Shown: positions 1 through 9,676, counted from the stretch's first letter. The stretch is DNA of 64,000 nt from Nitrospira sp. (GCA_018242665.1 JAFEBL010000006.1:177603-241602), one strand, 5' to 3'. Notes: a model not told the origin generated them from the sequence alone. Numbers and translations are program-made.

Positions 1-1326
1 CATCGAACACCGGTCGGACACCTCGAACACCGCCCCCCACCGATTCGAGGCCGTCTCGTCCGGCCCGAATAACCGGAAGTTAGTTGGATTCTGCTTCAGG
101 ATATCGCGGAGGAAGAGGCCCTGCACCCTGGTCGCTTCGGCCATGTCGGCGCCGGGCTTGACGACCGGCACGGCATATTGCCGAAAGTCCGGCAGATGCA
201 GATCGCGCAGCAGACCGCCGCCATTGGCGCAGGCAATGGCCCCCATGCGCCGCTCCCCCTTCGGGGCAAGCGACGCCAGTTCCGGCGTGAGCCGTCCCGA
301 CGCATCGAACAACTCCTCCGGCTTGTAGCTCTTCAACCAGGCTTCCAATTGCGCGACATGCTCCGGTTTGTCCATATCTCCCATCGGAACCTGATGGGAG
401 CGGAAGCTGCCTTCCGTCTGCTTGCCGTCCACTTCCTTGGGGCCGGTCCAGCCCTTCGGTGACCGCAGGACGATCATGGGCCAACGCGGTCGAGTCGTGA
501 ATCCCTTGGTGCGGGCCTCCTGTTGAATATGCGCGATGGTCGCCACGATCTCATCCAACGTGGACGCCATGAGCCGATGCATGGTCTCCGGATCGTCGCC
601 CTCCACAAAAAACGGCTGGTGGCCGTACCCGATCAACAGCGATTCCAGTTCATCCGGCGGCATGCGAGCAAGCACGGTCGGGCCGGCAATTTTGTAGCCA
701 TTCAGATGCAGAATCGGCAGCACGGCGCCGTCACGCACCGGATTCACAAACTTATTCCCATGCCAGCTCCCGGCCAGCGGACCGGTTTCCGCCTCTCCGT
801 CGCCGATCACACAGGCCACGAGCAACTCCGGATGATCGAACGCGGCGCCGTACGCATGGGCCAAGGAATACCCCAACTCGCCGCCCTCATGAATGGAGCC
901 CGGCGTTTCCGGCGCGACATGGCTCGGAATGCCACCGGGAAAAGAGAATTGCTTGAAGAGGCGCTGCATTCCCGCCTCATCCTGGGAAATATTGGGATAG
1001 ACCTCACTGTACGTCCCCTCGAGATAGACATTCGCAACCATCCCAGGCCCGCCATGGCCTGGGCCCGCGATGTACAGCACCGGCAGGTTCCGCTCCTTGA
1101 TGATGCGATTGAGATGGACGTAGATAAAGTTCAGTCCCGGCGTCGTCCCCCAATGGCCGAGCAGGCGCGGCTTGATATGTTCACGCTTTAGCGGCTGCTT
1201 GAGTAAAGGATTGTCATACAAATAGATCTGCCCGACGGACAAATAATTCGCCGCGCGCCAGTAGGCATGGATTCGCTCGACCATGTCGGGGCTCAGTGGT
1301 TGACTGACCGGCTTCGTCTGGTTCAT
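1..1326 (-). CDS. xfp: Phosphoketolase (xylulose-5-P/fructose-6-P), truncated at window edge
   Basis: The minus frame is open from the ATG at 1326 to the window edge, giving about 442 N-terminal residues of a protein that is usually near 800. Phosphoketolase cleaves xylulose 5-phosphate or fructose 6-phosphate with phosphate to acetyl phosphate, using thiamine diphosphate. Visible motifs are [33 protein letters not shown] and [11 protein letters not shown], all typical of the family N-terminal half. A second in-frame ATG lies at 1338. I prefer 1326 because GGGGA precedes it. Acetate kinase lies 75 bases upstream on the same strand, so acetyl phosphate made here can be turned into acetate and ATP. 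The C-terminal half is outside the window. Confidence 0.93.
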   Translation of the reverse strand, partial: MNQTKPVSQPLSPDMVERIHAYWRAANYLSVGQIYLYDNPLLKQPLKREHIKPRLLGHWGTTPGLNFIYVHLNRIIKERNLPVLYIAGPGHGGPGMVANVYLEGTYSEVYPNISQDEAGMQRLFKQFSFPGGIPSHVAPETPGSIHEGGELGYSLAHAYGAAFDHPELLVACVIGDGEAETGPLAGSWHGNKFVNPVRDGAVLPILHLNGYKIAGPTVLARMPPDELESLLIGYGHQPFFVEGDDPETMHRLMASTLDEIVATIAHIQQEARTKGFTTRPRWPMIVLRSPKGWTGPKEVDGKQTEGSFRSHQVPMGDMDKPEHVAQLEAWLKSYKPEELFDASGRLTPELASLAPKGERRMGAIACANGGGLLRDLHLPDFRQYAVPVVKPGADMAEATRVQGLFLRDILKQNPTNFRLFGPDETASNRWGAVFEVSDRCSM

Positions 1327-1401
1327 GCGTTCCCCCATTTCAGATTCATGCTGCGTGACGGGTCGCCGCTTCACGATGACGACCAAGACGGTCGCATTCG
1401 G

Positions 1402-2613
1402 TCATTGACCGGCATTGAGCGCCAACACCCTGCACAACGACCGGGCTATCTGACTTTCTTCGTCGGTCTTGATCACCCGCAGCGTTACACGACTCTCTCG
1501 GCTCGAAATGATCGGTGCATTGGCCTCGTTCCGCACCGGATCCACGTGAATCCCGAGAAACTCCAGGCCTTCGCACATCCGCGCCCGCACGACCGCTGCA
1601 TGTTCGCCGATGCCACCGCTGAAGACAAGTTGATCCAAACCGCCCAACGCCGCGGCATAGGCCCCGAGATACTTTTTCCCCTGATAACACAACAGGGCCA
1701 CCGCATCAGCCGCACGCGTATCGTGGCGTTCCTGCGCAAGCAGATCGCGGAGATCGGGGCTCAGTTCCGAGAGCCCCAAGAGGCCTGACTGTGTATTCAC
1801 CATATGGTGGAATTGGTCTGCCGTCAGACCTTCCGTCCTGGCCAAATAGGACACGAGGCCCGGATCGAGGTCGCCGGACCTGGTGCTCATCGGCAGACCG
1901 GAGGCAGGCGTGAAGCCCATGCTCGTGTCGATACTGACGCCATCCCGCACGGCCGCCATGCTGGCGCCATTACCCAGATGAGCGAGAATCACCTTCCCGC
2001 GCGCGGCCTCTCGTCCGGCCACCCGTTCCAATTCCTCCATGAGAAAGGCATACGACAAGCCGTGGAATCCATACCGTCGAACTCCCTGTTTCTCGTACCG
2101 GCGCGGGATCGCCATCAATCGAGCCACCGGCGGCAGATGTTGGTGAAACCCCGTATCGAAACAGGCCACCTGTCGCGCCTGCGGATACTGATCCGCACAG
2201 GCCTCAATCAGTGCAAGTTCCGCCGGGAGATGTTCCGGATCGTAGGGACTTAACCGCCGCAAGGCCTCGATCATCTCCGCCGATACCACCTCGGGATCGG
2301 CATAGCGACTTCCGCCATGGACCACCCGATGACCAATGGCCTGAATGGCCTCGCCTGTGCCGCTGGTCGTGAGGTGCTCGATCAACAATCGCGCAGCCTC
2401 CGCATGGTTCGGCACCGGAACACTGCGGCCGGTCTCTCGACCGGTTGCAGGGTCCATCAGCGTGATGGTGCCGTCCGGAAGCCCGATGCGCTCGATGCGG
2501 CCTGCCTCCGTGCGAATCGGCGGCATGCCCACTCGAAACAGCGCCCATTTCACACTGGATGACCCGGCGTTGACGGTGAGCAAGGCCGAGGCATCACGAT
2601 CGGCTTGGGACAT
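1402..2613 (-). CDS. ackA: Acetate kinase
   Basis: 403-residue acetate kinase, which interconverts acetyl phosphate + ADP with acetate + ATP in the cytoplasm. Family signatures are present in order: NAGSSSVKW at the N-terminus, GHRVVHGG, RRYGFHGLSY, AHLGNGASMAAV, DTSMGFTPASG and FSGGIGEH near the C-terminus. The frame is open upstream to 2664, but the ATG at 2613 has a good ribosome site (AAAGGA, 5 bases away) and gives the usual N-terminus. It is the first gene of a pair with phosphoketolase. Together they form the phosphoketolase/acetate kinase branch, which produces ATP from sugar phosphates or can run in reverse to take in acetate. Confidence 0.95.
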   Translation of the reverse strand: MSQADRDASALLTVNAGSSSVKWALFRVGMPPIRTEAGRIERIGLPDGTITLMDPATGRETGRSVPVPNHAEAARLLIEHLTTSGTGEAIQAIGHRVVHGGSRYADPEVVSAEMIEALRRLSPYDPEHLPAELALIEACADQYPQARQVACFDTGFHQHLPPVARLMAIPRRYEKQGVRRYGFHGLSYAFLMEELERVAGREAARGKVILAHLGNGASMAAVRDGVSIDTSMGFTPASGLPMSTRSGDLDPGLVSYLARTEGLTADQFHHMVNTQSGLLGLSELSPDLRDLLAQERHDTRAADAVALLCYQGKKYLGAYAAALGGLDQLVFSGGIGEHAAVVRARMCEGLEFLGIHVDPVRNEANAPIISSRESRVTLRVIKTDEESQIARSLCRVLALNAGQ

Positions 2614-2782
2614 GCGCATCCTTTCGTGTGCTCTCACCATAGAGCGACCATGGGATCTGCGCAACCGGAAAATCTCCGCCCCTCCGACCAGAGACCATCC
2701 CGGTTACACCTAGGTCTTCTGCCCGGGCCCTCCAAGGGAGAGCGCTAGGTCCAACTCGATCGTCAACGCGGTATGGTAGAGC

Positions 2783-3082
2783 ATGTTCGCGCGCATACTT
2801 GGCCTCGTCATCCTCGCCTTCCCTTACACGATACCGGCCGGCCTTGCTGCCGCGGCGGCCCCGTCCGCAGAAGCTGCCCTACTTGGCGGAACGGTTGTGT
2901 CGATCGACCAAGAGGCCCTGCTACTCACCATTCTGTTCCCCACGGGAGAATCGCGCGCGCTCCCTGTTCGCGACCCTCGCCTCCTGCACGGCCTGAGCGT
3001 TGGCGACCACGTCACGTTCGAACTCAATCACGAACACACCTTGATCAAGATCACCAAGCTGCCGACAGACCCGGCCAACTGA
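2783..3082 (+). CDS. Small exported protein of unknown function
   Basis: 99-residue protein starting with a hydrophobic signal sequence (about residues 1-25, rich in Ala before a likely cleavage site). The mature part, about 70 residues, has alternating beta-like stretches (GGTVVSIDQEALLLTILF, VGDHVTFELN) and a short His-containing segment. The pattern recalls small periplasmic beta-barrel proteins of the CusF/OB type, but I see no Met/His/Trp metal site, so this is only a resemblance. The ribosome site is weak. The gene lies between divergent ackA and the DsbA-like gene. Confidence 0.6.
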   Translation: MFARILGLVILAFPYTIPAGLAAAAAPSAEAALLGGTVVSIDQEALLLTILFPTGESRALPVRDPRLLHGLSVGDHVTFELNHEHTLIKITKLPTDPAN

Positions 3083-3232
3083 CTCCACCAACTCCCAGGG
3101 TCCCCTCACCCAACTCTCCATCCGCAAATAGCCAACCTTCGCCCCAGACGATACCAGTAGGAATTCTTGTATAATCGAAGCCTTCAGATTTCGGGTTGCC
3201 ACCTTGTTCACGTTGAGTCAATCGGAGGCTCC

Positions 3233-3994
3233 ATGAAACAACGCATTGATCGCTGTGTCCTGTTCGTCGTCTGTTCTCTCGCCTCATGGTGGGGCGCTGC
3301 ATCCTTGAGCGCCTGGTCGGCGGACCCAACCGGAGATCCTGCCACCGGACAAATCTTGGAACAGATCATCGAGCGCTACATCCGCAACCATCCCGAGGTC
3401 ATCGAACAATCCTTGCAGGCGTTGGAAACCAGACGGGCTGCAGAGGAGCAACAACGACAGAAGGCCGCGATCGCAACCCACCAGCAGGAGTTGCTTCACG
3501 ATCCGGACTCCCCGGTCAGCGGGAACCGAGCCGGCGACATCACGGTCGTGGAGTTTTTTGATTATCGCTGCGGGTATTGCAAACGGGCTGCTTCAGCCTT
3601 GACGGAACTACAACAACAGGATGGCGGTGTCCGTGTGGTCTATAAGGACTTTCCGATTCTCGGCGAGACGTCAGAATTGGCTGCGAAAGCGGCGCTGGCC
3701 TCACATCTGCAAGGTAAGCACCAAGCATTCCACGAAGCTCTTCTGGCCGCGAAGGATGATCTCACAAAAGAACAGCTCTTTCGGATTGCCCAGCGGATAG
3801 GCTTGGACGTGAATCAGCTTGATAGAGATATCAATAGACCAGAATGGCAAACGGTAATCGAGCGTAACCGGCGCCTTGCGAAAACCCTTGGTATCAGTGG
3901 CACGCCCGCATTCATCGTCGGCAAGGAATTGGTACCAGGGGCGCTGGATGTGAAGATGCTACAAGACCTGGTCGCACAGGGACGAGGGAAGTAA
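3233..3994 (+). CDS. DsbA-family thiol:disulfide oxidoreductase, exported
   Basis: 253-residue protein with an N-terminal signal sequence (about residues 1-29), a helical segment, then a thioredoxin fold. The redox site is CGYC in FFDYRCGYCKRA, and the cis-Pro loop is GTPAF near the C-terminus. This resembles DsbA/Com1-type proteins, which oxidise or isomerise disulfides in periplasmic proteins. The start at 3233 is chosen because GGAGG lies 6 bases upstream and the signal peptide follows directly; the frame is open further up to 3167. It converges with the giant multicopper oxidase gene, an exported protein. A role in folding it is possible but not shown. Confidence 0.9.
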   Translation: MKQRIDRCVLFVVCSLASWWGAASLSAWSADPTGDPATGQILEQIIERYIRNHPEVIEQSLQALETRRAAEEQQRQKAAIATHQQELLHDPDSPVSGNRAGDITVVEFFDYRCGYCKRAASALTELQQQDGGVRVVYKDFPILGETSELAAKAALASHLQGKHQAFHEALLAAKDDLTKEQLFRIAQRIGLDVNQLDRDINRPEWQTVIERNRRLAKTLGISGTPAFIVGKELVPGALDVKMLQDLVAQGRGK

Positions 3995-4084
3995 CGAGTT
4001 TTGGCAAGGATTTCTTCGGGAGCTCGGGGACCCTGGCGGGCCCCCAGCGTACGACGACGTGTTGACATCTCCCTGAAAGCACAA

Positions 4085-4114
4085 CTGCGGGAGAGCACTT
4101 GGGCTCTCCCGCAG
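4085..4114. terminator. Perfect 12-bp hairpin between convergent genes
   Basis: CTGCGGGAGAGC and its exact complement flank a 6-base loop (4097-4102). It lies between the ends of the DsbA-like gene (plus) and the multicopper oxidase (minus). No strong T-run follows on either strand, so a bidirectional terminator is likely but not certain. Confidence 0.55.
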
Positions 4115-4146
4115 TCTGGTGATTAGGACCGGCGCTGCATCCATAC

Positions 4147-4174
4147 GGCGGCCCCTTCGGAGGAAGAGGCCGCC
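4147..4174 (-). terminator. Hairpin just after the multicopper oxidase gene
   Basis: GGCGGCC pairs with GGCCGCC, and the stem extends inward with one mismatch. It begins 9 bases after the stop codon of the minus-strand oxidase gene. There is no T-run, so termination is an inference from position and stem strength. Confidence 0.4.
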
Positions 4175-4183
4175 GCCCTCACC

Positions 4184-7100
4184 TTATTGGATGAGATGTG
4201 ACGTCTTGGAGGCGTGTGCCTCTCCGGACTCAGATCCCGCCCGCTTGACGGAAGGTGCCTGCTGGCTCAACGGCAGAATCCGTTGATCATCCGCCGGCAA
4301 CACCTTCAACAGACCCCATTGACCCGATTGGGCATAGGGCAACCGCTGGTTGCTCCACACATAATCCCCCGGCTGACGGAAGCTTCCGCCTGCGGCAGGG
4401 ATGAAGGCATCCAGCGATTCCGACGCCGAGAACTCCACGACGCTGATCTGATCGGCGCCGCGCATGAACGGCTCGATCGGCCATTCATGTTTTTCCACAC
4501 TGAACATGCCGTTCTGTTCATTGCTCGCACCGAACACATGGATGCGCACGGGATCTCCCGCATGCGCTTCGATGAGCGGCGTGGCAATGCTTTCCGGCTT
4601 GTCCACCGAGCAGGGCTGGAACACCTTGCCCAGCGAGCATCCGCTGGCTTCACGGAACTTATAGGGTTCCGAACGGTAGTTCACGGCCGTCAGTCCCGCC
4701 GTGTTTTGCACGTAGGGCATGAAGCTCGTTCCGATGATGTTGTCTTCGTCTTGGAAGAACAGCGCCACATCGCGATAGTTCTGGCGATGTTCGTAGCCCT
4801 GGATCGTCCGGTCCACGATGACATCGGCGACCCAGCTGTTCTTCGTGGAAATGTCCGCACCGGTCTTCGGATCGCGATAGGTCGCCCCCTTGGGTCCGAT
4901 CACAATACCGCCATACAACCCGTTACGCGGATTGGTCATGACATTCCCCCAATCCCACACCAGAGACGCAGTCTCTCCGATGAACGGATCGGCATAGTAG
5001 GTGTACAGGCGGCTCTCACCCGGCGCGACCGTTTGCTCGCCCGGATTGTTGCCGACGTTCGCACCCAGGGAATCCTTCGGATCAAACGCGAGACCCAGCG
5101 CCGAGAACGACGCACGGCCCTGCTTCATCTTATTGCTCAACTTGACCTTGAGACAGTCCCCGACGTTTGCGCGCAACGTCAGCGGCATCGGCTGAAGGCC
5201 GGACGCCACCGTCGCCACATCCTCATCCAAGACGTAGATCTTGGCTTCGGGATTGACCATCTGAATGGTCCGCTCGAAGTCGACCTCGATGGCATCAGGA
5301 GCCTTCGGGTTCAACTTCATCGACGGGAAATCGATCGCCGACACATTGAAATGCTTCACCGGCGCATCGGCAGGACACACGGGTGGTGCTGCGGGAATCA
5401 CATTGCGCCCGCTGTATCCGGCAGGCAACTTCTGGAGATCCGCCACGTCCTTATCGAGGACGCGCAAAATACCCCAAGCGCCTTCCGAGAACTTAGACGA
5501 ACGACCATTGAAGTGAATGTAGTCACCCGCCTGCAAGCGTGGTCCGCCTGCTTGCGGAATGACCAGGTCGTATCGTTCCGCGATACCGACATGGATTGAG
5601 TTCTTCCGGTTTGCATCGCCGGCATACCGTTCCGTGAGGTAGGTATGACCGGACAGCGTCCAGACCATGCTTTCATTGGTCATGGTCTGCAACAACCGGA
5701 ACACGACCGTATCCCCCAGGTAGGCTCGTAGCATCGGGGTGTACGGATCGCCATGTACAGCGCTGCTGAAGAGCTTCGACGTATCCGGATTGGCCTTCAG
5801 GCGTCCGCTGATCGGCTCTGCTCTGAAGTTGAGACCGCCGCCCGTCGTGTGGGTACCGCCGTTCAGGAACGGCATCGGCGTCATCTTGATATGGTCAGGA
5901 ATCGGGAACGAGATCGTCTTCCCCGCTTCCAGGGCCACTTCCACCGGCTGACCCGGAGGATTCCCCGCGGTCACGATGTTGATCGTGTGCGGCACGCTAT
6001 CGTTCAACTGCACCAACAACTCACGGAAGCTGCCGTTCACCCCGTAGCCCACAGGCTCCGCGGTGCGGATGTCCGCCAACGGACCGCTCCGGATCGGCGC
6101 ACCGGTCTTCGGATTGTGATAGGTCGAACCGACCGGCTCAACCAGCATCGTCCCGAATCCGCCGTGGCCCCAGGTAATCCGGCCCAACGCATGGTCGTGC
6201 CAGAACACGGTGCCCACATCGGAATCCACCCAGAACCGCTGTCGGACAAATTCCACCGTCACGATATCCTTCACAGGATGATCGTTCTTCAACGGCCGAA
6301 CGAGCGTGATCTCGTTGCCCTTGATCGACTGAATCCGTCCGACTTCATTCCCGCCGACGTTATCCGCGCCGATGAGAATTTCGATGCCAGGATGATACTG
6401 CGCGGCGTTCTTCAGGGTGATCACGCGATCGCCCTTCTTTCCCGCCTTCGTGAAGATGGTGTTCAGGGGCAAGGGCAAGCCCTTGTCCGTTTTCTTTTCC
6501 AACATCGTGAACGGGCGCACCGACTGTTCGTTCGAGAAGCCGGTGATCACGCCGTCCGACGACTGATTGTCGAACTGCAGGAAGTGCCAGTGGGTGTTGA
6601 CCTTCGACGCGTGGAAATTGCCGAAGTCGTCGTCATCCCACTCGCTGGTCAACATCCAATCGACGCAATCATAGATGTTCGACCGCACGACCAACGGGAA
6701 CCGCAGGTCGTTGTTCTTGCGAATGGCCGCTTCCTCTTCATGTAACACATAGATCAACCCGCCTTCGTCCATGATGGCCGGGGTGTCGCCCTGCTTGTCG
6801 GCGAGCATCATCGGCGTATGGATGAAGTGCACGTTGTATTTCTTCGAGCCGGCATTCTCCGGGCACAGGCTCCAGCGTCCGTTCTCACCCGGCTTGGCGG
6901 GATAGGAACTCGGCTGGCCATCTTCCTCGAGGTGGATCATTTCCAACCAGGGGGATGGGTTGTGGCCCTTTGAGAATGGCACGCGGCGACCGAAGTGCGG
7001 CTTCAAGTGCGGCCAGGAGACCTTACCGGTCAACGGCTCGAACACGATCGGCAACCGCTCGCCCGGATGGGTCGATTGATACCGCGGATTCGGCACCGTG

Positions 7101-9061
7101 TTCTCAGGCTCGGTCATGGCGCGAGTACCCTGCCAGCCCCAATTCAGCACGCTCGCGTCATAGGAGCGGGTCTGATCGCGCTCATCCTTCTTATGACCCG
7201 GAAGACCCTGCGGTGGGAATTGCATTTCCACCCAGTCCTTCAGCGTCACGATGGCCGGATCAGCCTTCCAGTCGGTCTTGCCCTTCTCCACGATCTTGAA
7301 CTGCTTGCCGAACCAATCGACGGTCTTGCCGATCAACTCGTCCGACGTGACACCCACCTTGATGCGGCCCTTGCGGTCCGGCAACTCCAGCAGGTCCGGC
7401 ATCACGTCATTGTGATTCGCGCCCTGCTGAATGGTGTTGTAGACACGCCAGTAGCCCCACATGCCCGCGATGTAGTGATGCGCCACGTGGCAGTGGAAGA
7501 GGAAGTCTCCAGCCAACTGCTGGCACAGACCGGAGCCGCACTCGGTTTCCAGATCCATGGTCTCGGACGGACCGATGACTTCCACGTCGACGCGATCGGA
7601 CTTGGTCCGGATCACGGGATACTTGACGGGACCGTTCTTCGCCGCATGCCACAAGGGCATTTCGTCGATGGCGCGCGGACTCCGCGGCCAACGAATCGCG
7701 CCACCGTGCGGATGGTGCGAGTGGAACACTTCGGAACCACCGTGGACCAGCCGGAACTTGGCCGGGTCACCGAGGTAGCTGCGCGGAATGGTCGTGGCCG
7801 GATCGCCGAACGTATAGGCGCTGTAGGCCATCGACTCATCTTCGAAACCGAAGTATTCGTGCTGCGTCTGCATGTTATCGACGCCGAACGGTTCGCTCCG
7901 ATAGTTCAACGCGCGGGCCACCGGACGATACACGTCGGTGAGCGGATCGCGCTGCGGGATGAAGTCGCCCTTCTTGTTCAATGGACGGAACGCTTCGTCG
8001 CCGACCTCATGATAGAACAGCACAAATTCCCGGAAGTCCGGGCCGCTGCCGTTCTTGATGATCGCCTGCCAGCCGCTCTTGGTCGGCTTGGGGTCGCCCG
8101 TTCCGAGCGGTTCGAGGTATTCAGATCCCTTCGGTTCGATCACGAAGGATCCGAAGAGGCCCATCACAGTCAACTCACGATCGTTGCTGTAGGAATGGAA
8201 CTGGCGGCTGCCCTCCTGCTGAGTCGGGGGGATATACCATTCCATCTCCACAGCCTTGCCCTTGGCCGCAATGCTGTCGGGATTGGTGGTCGTGGCCGGC
8301 TGTCCCGTGGCCGACATGACCATGCTTGAACCATGGATGTTCAAGCTGACTTCTTCATCGCCTTCCAGCTGATTGCGGAGGGTCATCTTCACGCAATCGC
8401 CCTGGTTGCCGCGAAGGACCAGCGGCTGAATGAACTGATTCTGCAACCCGTTCATGACGCCGCCCGGATCGTAGCCTTCCTTGTCCCGCGCTTCCTTGTT
8501 CTTCGTCTCTTCGGCGCGGACCTTCTCAATGTTCTCGGTCAGCGAGTACATGTAGCCAGGATAGAAATCGAGCCACATGTTCAAGGTGATTTCCACATTG
8601 ATGGCCGACACATCGTAGCTGCGAACCGGCGCACTGGCCGGACACTTCCCGCCCATCGCGGAGACGGGCTCGGCGCCGCTGTTCGACATCAACAACAAAT
8701 CCTGGTTCCCGGCCCCGTACTGGTGCAACATGTTGACGTTGTTGTACTGGCCGCCGGTGCGCTGCGCCTCGGCATCATGGACCAACTGCTCGTTGATCTT
8801 CTCCATGATGCGCTGGTGCTGACGCTCCATCATCGCGGTGCGCTCGACATGCCCTTCCTTCGCATCCTCGACAATGGTCTGCCCCTTCAACTGCTCAGCC
8901 CATGCCGGCTGATTATGCGCAGTCGCATGCAGATCCGCCGCCGAAGCTACCTGGAACGCCCCGACACAGACCGATGGAAGCATGACTCCCAACAGGAGCT
9001 TCCAGGCCGCTTGGGACCTGCGCTGACTGTGTTTCTTAGGCCCGCTACGTACCGATCTCAT
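4184..9061 (-). CDS. Giant secreted multicopper oxidase with circularly permuted copper motifs
   Basis: 1625-residue exported protein, far longer than laccases (about 500). The start at 9061 has GAGGAGG upstream and gives a signal peptide ending near AAWKLLLG...ASAADL. The copper motifs are HSHHPHGG (about residue 442), the type-1/type-3 motif HCHVAHHYIAGM (about 521), HWH in NTHWHFLQF (about 821) and HDH in FWHDHALGR (about 951). The 3-4-1-2 order is a circular permutation of the laccase order, as in large MnxG-like oxidases. Several further cupredoxin-like domains follow, including repeated SYDVSAIN/FNVSAID starts near 145 and 1240. Multicopper oxidases pass electrons from metals or phenols to O2. 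Mn(II), Fe(II) or Cu(I) are plausible substrates, but none is shown. It is preceded by its own sigma-54 promoter and a two-component system. Confidence 0.93.
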   Translation of the reverse strand: MRSVRSGPKKHSQRRSQAAWKLLLGVMLPSVCVGAFQVASAADLHATAHNQPAWAEQLKGQTIVEDAKEGHVERTAMMERQHQRIMEKINEQLVHDAEAQRTGGQYNNVNMLHQYGAGNQDLLLMSNSGAEPVSAMGGKCPASAPVRSYDVSAINVEITLNMWLDFYPGYMYSLTENIEKVRAEETKNKEARDKEGYDPGGVMNGLQNQFIQPLVLRGNQGDCVKMTLRNQLEGDEEVSLNIHGSSMVMSATGQPATTTNPDSIAAKGKAVEMEWYIPPTQQEGSRQFHSYSNDRELTVMGLFGSFVIEPKGSEYLEPLGTGDPKPTKSGWQAIIKNGSGPDFREFVLFYHEVGDEAFRPLNKKGDFIPQRDPLTDVYRPVARALNYRSEPFGVDNMQTQHEYFGFEDESMAYSAYTFGDPATTIPRSYLGDPAKFRLVHGGSEVFHSHHPHGGAIRWPRSPRAIDEMPLWHAAKNGPVKYPVIRTKSDRVDVEVIGPSETMDLETECGSGLCQQLAGDFLFHCHVAHHYIAGMWGYWRVYNTIQQGANHNDVMPDLLELPDRKGRIKVGVTSDELIGKTVDWFGKQFKIVEKGKTDWKADPAIVTLKDWVEMQFPPQGLPGHKKDERDQTRSYDASVLNWGWQGTRAMTEPENTVPNPRYQSTHPGERLPIVFEPLTGKVSWPHLKPHFGRRVPFSKGHNPSPWLEMIHLEEDGQPSSYPAKPGENGRWSLCPENAGSKKYNVHFIHTPMMLADKQGDTPAIMDEGGLIYVLHEEEAAIRKNNDLRFPLVVRSNIYDCVDWMLTSEWDDDDFGNFHASKVNTHWHFLQFDNQSSDGVITGFSNEQSVRPFTMLEKKTDKGLPLPLNTIFTKAGKKGDRVITLKNAAQYHPGIEILIGADNVGGNEVGRIQSIKGNEITLVRPLKNDHPVKDIVTVEFVRQRFWVDSDVGTVFWHDHALGRITWGHGGFGTMLVEPVGSTYHNPKTGAPIRSGPLADIRTAEPVGYGVNGSFRELLVQLNDSVPHTINIVTAGNPPGQPVEVALEAGKTISFPIPDHIKMTPMPFLNGGTHTTGGGLNFRAEPISGRLKANPDTSKLFSSAVHGDPYTPMLRAYLGDTVVFRLLQTMTNESMVWTLSGHTYLTERYAGDANRKNSIHVGIAERYDLVIPQAGGPRLQAGDYIHFNGRSSKFSEGAWGILRVLDKDVADLQKLPAGYSGRNVIPAAPPVCPADAPVKHFNVSAIDFPSMKLNPKAPDAIEVDFERTIQMVNPEAKIYVLDEDVATVASGLQPMPLTLRANVGDCLKVKLSNKMKQGRASFSALGLAFDPKDSLGANVGNNPGEQTVAPGESRLYTYYADPFIGETASLVWDWGNVMTNPRNGLYGGIVIGPKGATYRDPKTGADISTKNSWVADVIVDRTIQGYEHRQNYRDVALFFQDEDNIIGTSFMPYVQNTAGLTAVNYRSEPYKFREASGCSLGKVFQPCSVDKPESIATPLIEAHAGDPVRIHVFGASNEQNGMFSVEKHEWPIEPFMRGADQISVVEFSASESLDAFIPAAGGSFRQPGDYVWSNQRLPYAQSGQWGLLKVLPADDQRILPLSQQAPSVKRAGSESGEAHASKTSHLIQ

Positions 9062-9284
9062 TAGACCTACCTCCTCTTGAAACCATACAACCTCCGCATT
9101 CCCACACTCTGCCATCGCACCCGCCGCGCACGGTGCAGGCCCGTGAAGACCTGCACCTCATGGAGTGGAAACACCAGGAGGCCGGTCCTTCGGTTTCCAC
9201 ACCCTTGTTCGCGACCGCGAGACGACGGCGCACTTCACAATGCGCATGAAACGCAATGCGCATAAAAAGACGGCGGATACCAGA

Positions 9285-9299
9285 GCAACTCTCGTTCCA
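9285..9299 (-). promoter_or_regulatory. Sigma-54 promoter upstream of the multicopper oxidase gene
   Basis: Read on the minus strand the sequence is TGGAACGAGAGTTGC. It matches the -24/-12 consensus TGGCACG-N4-TTGC at every position except C4 (A here), with exact GG/GC spacing. Transcription would start near 9274, leaving a leader of about 210 bases before the ATG at 9061. An NtrC-type activator gene lies directly upstream. Confidence 0.75.
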
Positions 9300-9368
9300 G
9301 ATTGGTTGCGTCAAGAAACGCAGACTTTCTTGGAGATTTCAGAGAATGGCGGGAAGGGAGGGAGCACG

Positions 9369-9390
9369 AATGGGGCAGAGTCGCCCCATT
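9369..9390. promoter_or_regulatory. Perfect 8-bp dyad upstream of the sigma-54 promoter
   Basis: AATGGGGC and GCCCCATT flank a 6-base spacer, about 95-115 bases upstream of the predicted start of the oxidase transcript. It could be a protein-binding site or a weak hairpin terminator of the regulator gene (on the minus strand the T-run lies before the stem, which speaks against termination). Confidence 0.4.
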
Positions 9391-9453
9391 AAAAAATGGC
9401 AATCAGCGAAATTATGTTGAATTCAAAGGCTGTATCGGACTGTCTGAAAAATT

Positions 9454-9479
9454 TGTCCCAATGGGACACCGATGTCCCA
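9454..9479. promoter_or_regulatory. Three half-site operator, probable enhancer for the NtrC-type regulator
   Basis: TGTCCCA-A-TGGGACA is a perfect 7-1-7 palindrome, followed after 4 bases by a third TGTCCCA. This gives alternating half-sites 180-205 bases upstream of the predicted sigma-54 start, the usual distance for enhancer sites of such activators. The likely binder is the regulator encoded at 9681-11099. Confidence 0.65.
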
Positions 9480-9554
9480 TTCATGAAAACGAGCGGAGAG
9501 CCATCAGCCGTAACATACAGAGGAACGGAAAAGGCGGACAATGGACACGTTGAG

Positions 9555-9676
9555 CGTAAGGCGCAAAACGTGAAAGGTAACACGTGAAACGAAAGACGAA
9601 GAATATGACGTGAAAGATCTGAAAGAGCACGCCTCGCGTCCTACATCTCGCCTTTCACGTTTCACGTTTTACGCTT
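9555..9676. repeat. Cluster of ACGTGAAA repeats in direct and inverted orientation
   Basis: ACGTGAAA occurs at 9568, 9582 and 9608, and its complement TTTCACGT at 9653 and 9660, followed by CGTTTTACG. The two arms could fold into a long imperfect hairpin just after the stop of the response regulator gene. It looks like a short intergenic repeat family and may also terminate transcription. Confidence 0.55.

Noticed and set aside
4214..5599. 461-codon open frame on the plus strand
   Set aside because: It is antisense to the multicopper oxidase. The His/Arg-rich translation is the usual shadow of a GC-rich gene and shows no family motif.
6995..8329. 444-codon open frame on the plus strand
   Set aside because: Also antisense to the oxidase, with shadow-type composition and no ribosome site.
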